From contig OX465601.1 of the NCBI GenBank assembly GCA_950022295.1, forward strand, positions 171,867,501-171,931,500: a DNA stretch of 64,000 nucleotides, given 5' to 3'. Origin of the DNA: Bromus sterilis (lineage: Eukaryota; Streptophyta; Magnoliopsida; Poales; Poaceae). This document shows positions 58,198 to 64,000 of the stretch, in pieces. The notes beneath the pieces were generated by a model. That model had not been told where the DNA came from and did no database searches. It saw only the letters and a program-made list of their open reading frames with translations. A program made the translations under genes and the position numbers. Position 1 is the stretch's first letter. Each line of letters opens with the position of its first letter.

Positions 58198-59386
58198 CCA
58201 GCCCCCCGGTATTTAACCTACATCAGCGGAACGCCCAAATCACCATTAATCTTGGAACCCTGCAGACGTGGCACAATCCCATGATAGCCGTGAAGCATGG
58301 AAAACCCAACCGGCGCACTAACCATACCGCCCACCACGTGTGAAAAACGAGGGCCATAATCACACAGTGCGAAATTTCCGGGCAGCATGGCGTCATGTCG
58401 CCCCCTTTCACAAGCCACAACTTGTCGGGCATCCCAGAAACGTCACATCTCCGCAAGGCGTGTTGAGCACGCCTCATCTGTCAAAATTCCGTCTCTCAAA
58501 TTTTTTTGACCGTATTTCAAAATCTTTTACTCCCATCGGGAGTACCTTTATTTAAAAAGCAGAACAAGATCTGCAAACTTGAGAGTTCGGGTGCTCCCTC
58601 ACCTAGAAGACGAAGATGTGCTCGACTGGCCACTCGCACCGGTAGTAATCATAGCATATATAGAGTTTCGGGTGCTCCCTCACCCAGAAGACAAATATGC
58701 ACTCGAGTGACCACTCGCAAGGCTCAATCAAATACTCGACGATACCAACTATTCGCGCACTCGATGATTTTCCGAGTGGGTGATTTCTTATCTAATTCCT
58801 CGCATGAGCTCGCGAAAGCTCCGCGGGTGACTACTAATAGCTCACTTGATCGTTTATTCCAAGTGGGTGCATCGCTAACTCGGCCCCGTGCATCTACAAA
58901 AAATTATGCCAGGGCTACGATACACTGTACCCAGATGCCACGCAAGCTTAGCGTGTAGGTAGGACCCCGCTGCGCAGACGGCCGGGCCGGGACTTGCCAC
59001 AACGTGACTTCACTCCCGACATTTTCCGTGCGCTCACATGATAGATGAGCCGATAACGGACGTGTTAAGGCTATTTACTGGGACCAATAGCAATTGATCC
59101 TATAAGACCTGCAGCTGCATGGCTTTGCTAGACACCGGTCGTTTCCAAGTTCGTGTCGAGGGACGCGAGCTTGATTTGGCTACTGAGGTATTTTCCACTA
59201 GCGCAATTCACCAAGGCTCGACCAGTCGACTCCTTGGGCCCTTTCATCTTATCAATCCCTCAAAATAAACATTGTCATGGCTAAAGCTTCCAGCAACTCG
59301 CAGCTGCGCTGCGCATATGAAAGTAAATGGTGATGAACTTGAGTCCCTGCTCGACTCTTCGATTCCCCCAGGCACTCGGGGGCTAT
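58198..59386. other. D sequence between antisense gene and 3' LTR
   Basis: The part just upstream of the antisense gene (58198-58500) may include its promoter, but no clear TATA signal stands out. The rest is non-coding. The last bases (CACTCGGGGGCTAT) precede the 3' LTR and include the likely polypurine tract. Confidence 0.5.
58581..58721. repeat. 81-bp-offset tandem duplication in D
   Basis: A block containing TTCGGGTGCTCCCTCACC and the following AGAAGAC occurs at 58581-58640 and 58662-58721, with several differences. Confidence 0.78.
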
Positions 59387-59834
59387 TGACGAGGGGGTGA
59401 CCCCACGACTCCTGCATGTGAGGATACCTGGTGCGTACGAAGATAGAAGGCCCGCTGGAAGCTTCGACAAGCCCACGACTGGCCCATTCAAGGCACCGAC
59501 GTAGGAGTCCGCGACTAAATATGGAAGTCAAGACTTGGCGTGCAAGGCAAGGATAGAATTAGGCAATCGTCCCTGTAACCTAAGACGGACTCCCCGAGAC
59601 CCAGCCTAGTATATAAAGGCGGGGAGGGAGGACGTCTCGATCATCCAATCTACAATACACACCTCCGGTCTTGCGAGAACTTGCCTAGACTTCCACTGTA
59701 ATCGCCCCCTCGCACAATACAATCGAGCAGGAAGTGCTTCTCCTGTTAGCCGACGAGTATCGCCAACCTGTTACTTCTCTACGATCTAACCCAGGGTCCC
59801 TGACCATGGGATTTGCCGAGGCTGATCCTCGTCA
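59387..59834 (+). repeat. 3' LTR of D (complete, 448 bp)
   Basis: It starts TGACGAGGGGGTGACC and ends CCTCGTCA and matches 15804-16170 over its first 366 bp. A TATA box (TATATAAA) lies at 59610-59617. It is followed by ATCAC, the right copy of the target duplication. Confidence 0.92.
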
Positions 59835-59839
59835 ATCAC

Positions 59840-61163
59840 TGATCCTGATTATGATTTCTCTATTGACCTTTCACTTATATCCATAGTTGAAGTTGACCCC
59901 TTTTATGGCAGAGAAAATGATGATGCTATCGAGCACCTGACCAAACTCACTGAGGTGGGTAGCTTATTTACTACTGATGAAAGAATCCGAAATTTTTATG
60001 TGACCAAGCTTCTTCCTTTTTTGTTGAAAGGAGACGCTAAATCATGGTATGATGCACTACCATGTGGTTCCATCAAGAGTCCTCAAGATATGGCTATATC
60101 TTTTGTTGATAAGTATTTTCCTGCTCATATGCAACATGCTGCTTTACAAAGAATTTATAACTTTAAACAGTTGCGGGATGAGCATCTCCATAAAGCTTGG
60201 GGGAGGTTTTGCAGTTTGCTCAAGGCTAGACCGGGACATGATATCCCTAAGAATGAATTACTTGATATATTTTATGATGGTCTAACCGATGAATCTAGAT
60301 CCTATCTAGATAGTTGTGCTAGTTGTGTTTTCACGCAAAGAACACCGGACGATGCGGAAGAATTGATGGGCAAGATTGCCAAGAACCATGAAGATTGGTC
60401 CGTCCCTGAACCACCTCCACCACCAAAGAAGAGGGGCATGCTTGTCCTAAGCCCCAAAGATATGCAAGAAGTGAAGAAGTCTATAAAAGGAAAAGGTATT
60501 AAAGCTAAAGATGTGAAGAATCTACCTCCAATTGAGAAGCTGTGTGAGCCTAGCACTCACCCTCATATGGTAGAAGTACACTCTCTTTTAGATTTCAATG
60601 CAAGTGACATCCCTAAAGTTAAACCTCTTGACCAATGTTTAGATGAGCTTGATAATTTTATTATGAAGCAAAGTCACTTTAATGAGAGGATACAAGTTCA
60701 GTTGCATGATAATTACCTTGCTATCAAAAGTTTGCTTGATGTTCTAGGTAGAACAGTTAATGATGTTAAATGTCTTATGAAGCATTTTCATATGGTTCAA
60801 ACTCAGCTTGAACAAATTTCTAATGTGGAAAAAGATTTGCTTGCTAAAAATGCCAAACAAGAAAATTTACAGGCTTATGGTATAAAGACCCGGGGTGGAA
60901 CACACACCCAGGACCCTCTCTATCCAGAGGGGCATCCGAAGAGGATCGAGCAAGATTCTCAAGTGCAGGAAGAAGAAATTGTTAGCTCTCCAAAGAAGAA
61001 GAGAAAGAAACACAAGGAAGATAACAATTCCAATGATCCTATAGAAGAAGAAGAACATGCTGTTGGTCCAAACAACATATCTATCTCTGATGCTGAGACT
61101 GAGGACGGTGCCGAACCTAAAAAGGACACTGAAAAGAATGATCCACCTGAGGCTCGAGAATAA
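59840..61163 (+). pseudogene. gag: Gag of element B, main part
   Basis: This resumes the frame left at 15803. The Retrotrans_gag core is well preserved: NFYVTKLLPFLLKGDAKSWY, DKYFPAHMQHAALQRIYNF, LHKAWGRFCSLLKARPG and ELLDIFYDGLTDESRSYLD. After it come a Pro-rich linker (EPPPPPKKRG), a helical region (residues about 210-290 of the 402-codon ORF) and a very acidic/basic C-terminus. A TAA at 61161-61163 interrupts; the same frame continues as KRKKYTREDFLARRHGKERE. Forms the particle in functional relatives. Athila-like in style. Confidence 0.88.
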
Positions 61164-61607
61164 GAAGCACCTGACAAGCGCAAGAAGTACACTAGAGAAG
61201 ACTTCCTCGCAAGAAGACATGGTAAGGAAAGAGAACCATGGGTGCAGAAATCCATGCCCTTTCCAGGTAAGTCTCTCAAAACCAAAGAAGAAGGGCACTA
61301 CAACAAGTTTTGTGAGTGGATGAAACCTCTTTTTCTTCAAATTCCTTTGACTGATGCTATTAAGTTACCTCCTTACTCCAAGTATATGAAAGATATTGTT
61401 ACTAATAAGAGAAAAGTTCCTAATGAGGCAATATCAACTATGCTTGCTAACTACTCTTTCAGTGGCAAGATTCCTGAGAAGCTCGGTGATCCAGGTATAC
61501 CCACCATTCCTTGCTCCATAAAAAATAATTATGTCAGAACTTCTTTATGTGATCTTGGTGCAGGAGTGAGTGTGATGTCTTTTTATCTTTACAAAAGCTT
61601 TGTTTAG
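61164..61607 (+). pseudogene. pro: Gag-protease junction of B
   Basis: In frame with Gag after the TAA at 61161. It contains MPFPGKSLKTKEEGHYNKF, LPPYSKYMKDIVTNKRK and the start of an aspartic protease, TSLCDLGAGVSVMSFYLYK (active site DLG, as in F). A one-base change near 61597 ends the frame at a TAG. Confidence 0.82.
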
Positions 61608-62017
61608 AGAAACTAATCCCTACAGATATCTCTCTTCAGATGGTTGATAAGTCTACGGCCGTCCCGATTGGTATTTGTGAGGATGTTCCTGTTGAAGTTG
61701 CTAATTGTCTAATCCTTACTGATTTTGTTGTGCTTGACATGCCCGAGGATGGGAGCATGTCCATTATTCTTGGTAAAACATTTCTTAACACCGCAGGTGC
61801 TGTTATTGATTGCAATAAAGGAAAGGTTACCTTCGACGTGAATGATAAAGAACACACGGTGTATTTTCCAAAGAAGATCGACAAAAGGCATGGCCTTAAC
61901 TCCATCGAGAATATCGAGACCGTGAAGATTGGAGAATGGGATTGTCCCCTACATGTTTACCACAAATACAAAACAATTATGGTGGGGAAAATGTACATTA
62001 AAGTGAAAGTGCAATGA
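61597..62017 (+). pseudogene. pro: Protease C-terminal part of B
   Basis: This continues the protease in another frame: IPTDISLQMVDKSTAVPIGI, DFVVLDMPEDGSMSIILGKT and NTAGAVIDCNKGKVTFDV, the usual ILGRPFL-like and GAVIDC regions. The reading frame ends KVKVQ and stop at 62015-62017. There is no RT domain after it, so B is gag-protease only. Confidence 0.82.
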
Positions 62018-62311
62018 TCACTTCATAAGAGGCGAGACTTCCTGCTCTATATATCACCGGTTTTTTGGTAAGACTTGATCAACCTTGCTAACTAGCATGT
62101 TTTATATAGGTAAAAAGTTGAGCTTGTTATGTTTTCATTTCCTTTAGCTTTTGTTCTCCTTGTTGTACCCAAGTTTATGTTTTTGAGGCTTCACTTATTT
62201 AACCTTTGTTTCAAGTTTCACGAAAGTTTTTGCAGCTTTTGCCGGGATTTCATGACGGTTGCCGGTATACAGGAGTTCGACACCCTGTGTGCCAATGCAG
62301 GTTTGACATGG
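62018..62311 (+). other. B sequence after protease
   Basis: T-rich non-coding sequence. The next element enters at 62312 after CATGG (62307-62311). Confidence 0.6.
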
Positions 62312-64000
62312 TGATGGCTTCTCGCCCTTCGTTGGTTACCCCAAGTGGAAGGTTTGAGATGTAGTGCAGCAGCAGTTTTCCCTCGGTGAAGACACCAAGG
62401 TTTGTCTCCAGTAGGACTCCAGAGATGATAAGTAGGTGTCAGAGGCACAACTGACGCGGACCTGCACACAGACACAGATAACTTTGTTCCCAACGAAGTT
62501 CAGAGAGGTTGTCAATCTCTCCGGTCTTGTTGTTTACAAAGGATAAAACGCAAGGGATAATGATAGCAAATAAAAGCAGTAAAGTAAATATAGCGTGGAA
62601 ACAGTAATGAGGATATGGACCGGGATACGTGATGTTCACTAGTGATGTCTCTCTCCCAAAAGACGATAAAACTTCAATGCGAGGTAAACAAATTATAGAA
62701 GGGCAAGTGACAGGATTATGAACGCACCACAATGCTAACTATGCTACAAAAGAAAGGAAGAGGCTCAAAAGCACGGGCAGTACGCCAAAATAAGTAGACC
62801 GAAATCCATCTGCATCTACTAATAATCATCCACCTTGAGATATCTATCCAGAACATCTCGCTGGTATTAAGTTGCGAGCCCCACCCAAAGTGTAAACCCA
62901 AAGCAACAGACAACTGCATTAAAAAGAACTTTGCGTAAAGTAAACAATCCTTGTAACCACGGTTACAAGCACCGTTGTTTTCCCCCTTGTGGCAACAGCA
63001 CATCCCCTAGACTCATGTTTCTGATCCATCTGCATCTACTAATAATCATCCACCTTGAGATATCTATCCAGAACATCTCGCTGGTATTAAGTTGCGAGCC
63101 CCACCCAAAGTGTAAACCCAAAGCAACAGACAACTGCATTAAAAAGAACTTTGCGTAAAGTAAACAATCCTTGTAACCGCGGTTACAAGCACCGTTGTTT
63201 TCCCCCTTGTGGCAACAACACATCCCCTAGACTCATGTTTCTGTCATTCAAGCGTGTCATCGGGGGGCATGAACCCACAATCTAGCACAACGTTCCCTCT
63301 TGGAGTCACTACCTACTACTTGGCCAAAGCAATAAACAGAAACGGAGAGCATGCAAGAATTACTTAGGAACAAAAATATAAGAGATAAAAACCAAATATA
63401 TTACTCTATCACAATCTGAACATAATCTCATAATCCATCAGATCCCTCCAAACTCAGCATAGCAACAGTAGAAATATTACAAAGGTGCCTCGATCATGTA
63501 GGGCAGCTCACGAGGTCTAAACAATGAAGATCAAAGAGGGGAGGAGAACATCACATAGCTACTGATCACGGACCCATGGTCCAAGGAAAACTACTCACGA
63601 GACATCCGGGGAGCATCCATGGTGGAGAGGAGACTCCCGGAGGTCAATCCTCCCTCCGGAAGGGTGCCGGGAAGAGGTCTTCTGGTGCTCCCGATCTCGG
63701 AAGCGCGGCGGCGGCGGAACAGAGGCGAGTTCGCGGAATAGGGTTCTTCTTCTGGAGTTTTCCCGTGACGGAGAATAAATAGGCGAAGGGGGGCAGCCAG
63801 AGGTGGACCAGGGGGGGCAGGGGTGGGGCCGCGCCGGTTGGCCGCCTAGGCCCCCCTGGCTCCCCTCTGGCCCCTCCCGGGCTCTTCTGGAAGCTTCCTG
63901 TACGCTGATTTTTTATCTGAATTTTCCCGAATTTTTCTGGCACTTTTTATATGGGGGAAAACTGAAATAGAAAAACAGCAGAAAATAGGAACTGGCACTG
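62312..64000 (-). mobile_element. LTR of family C (minus), running off the window
   Basis: It starts TGATGGCTTCTC and follows the solo LTR at 266-1865 through to the position equivalent to about 1735, so roughly 130 bp are outside the window. Whether it is a solo LTR or the first LTR of an element cannot be decided here. The expected target duplication is CATGG. Confidence 0.88.
62804..63243. repeat. 220-bp tandem duplication inside the LTR
   Basis: The block from ATCCATCTGCATC to CATGTTTCTG occurs at 62804-63023 and 63024-63243 with only two or three substitutions. The other family C LTRs in the window have a single copy. Confidence 0.9.

Larger units (their letters stand above)
15804..59834 (+). 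mobile_element. Element D, gag-protease gypsy retrotransposon with antisense gene, heavily nested
   Basis: LTRs begin TGACGAGGGGGTGACC and end CCTCGTCA. The 5' LTR is broken at 16170 by C1 and its end is lost; the 3' LTR is complete (59387-59834, 448 bp). The flanks are ATCCC (15799-15803) and ATCAC (59835-59839), a 5-bp duplication with one substitution. Inside are gag-protease (27846-29789 and 40064-41379), a 66-bp tandem array, and an antisense multi-exon gene. F, a solo LTR and G are inserted. There is no RT or integrase. The presence of an antisense extra ORF between protease/pol and 3' LTR resembles the Tat lineage (inference). Confidence 0.85.
13821..62311 (+). mobile_element. Element B, gag-protease gypsy retrotransposon, split by element D
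   Basis: The 5' LTR (13821-15226) is followed by a tRNA-Asp-type PBS, the first part of gag (to 15803), element D, then the rest of gag and protease (59840-62017) and a 3' untranslated stretch interrupted at 62312 by another LTR. The B 3' LTR is not reached. No RT, RNase H or integrase follows the protease; the distance from protease end to 62311 is only about 300 bp. The Gag type and PBS point to the Athila-like side of Ty3/gypsy (inference). Confidence 0.85.

Overview
The window is a block of nested transposable elements from a large plant genome. It is almost certainly a grass, and most likely a large-genome Pooideae (wheat, barley, rye or oat type), judging by the LTR families, the GC-rich LTR cores with GGCGCGGCC-type motifs, the putative gypsy-type antisense ORF and a sucrose synthase gene fragment inside a Helitron. 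I see no intact cellular gene, no tRNA or rRNA gene, no CRISPR array and no prokaryotic operon. Species and family names are inference; boundaries, target-site duplications (TSDs), primer-binding sites (PBS) and reading-frame joins are read from the sequence.

The whole window appears to lie inside one old gag-only LTR retrotransposon, element A. Its 5' LTR begins about 34 bp before base 1 and its 3' LTR is split at 13820. Without its insertions A would be about 6.6 kb. Within A are a solo LTR (266-1865, TSD GACGT), a 4.3-kb solo LTR (3833-8120, TSD TTGGT) and a Helitron (9229-11058) carrying three degenerate sucrose synthase exons. Element B enters A's 3' LTR at 13821. Element D (15804-59834) is inserted in B's gag. 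D contains C1 (16171-27845, which itself contains E, 20342-24841), F (29790-40058), a solo LTR (41793-43175, TSD CTTAC) and G (45729-56739, TSD CCCGT). B resumes at 59840 and is hit by another LTR at 62312 that runs off the window. The deepest chain is A > B > D > C1 > E.

Only F encodes a full Ty3/gypsy polyprotein (gag, protease, RT, RNase H, integrase on the minus strand), and it is broken by two frameshifts and two stop codons. A (gag plus unknown ORFs), B and D (gag-protease), C1 (one ORF of unknown function), E and G (no recognisable coding) all lack RT and integrase, so they would have needed proteins in trans. B, C1 and F share LTR termini beginning TGATACGTC and a tRNA-Asp-type PBS, so an F-like element is a plausible helper for B and C1. 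D carries an antisense multi-exon gene of the putative gypsy-type transposon family, which G has split.

Four insertions (Helitron in A, D in B, F in D, G in D's antisense gene) can be checked independently: conceptually removing each one puts the interrupted reading frame back in register. Stretches not listed as coding are LTRs, leaders and 3' untranslated parts of these elements.
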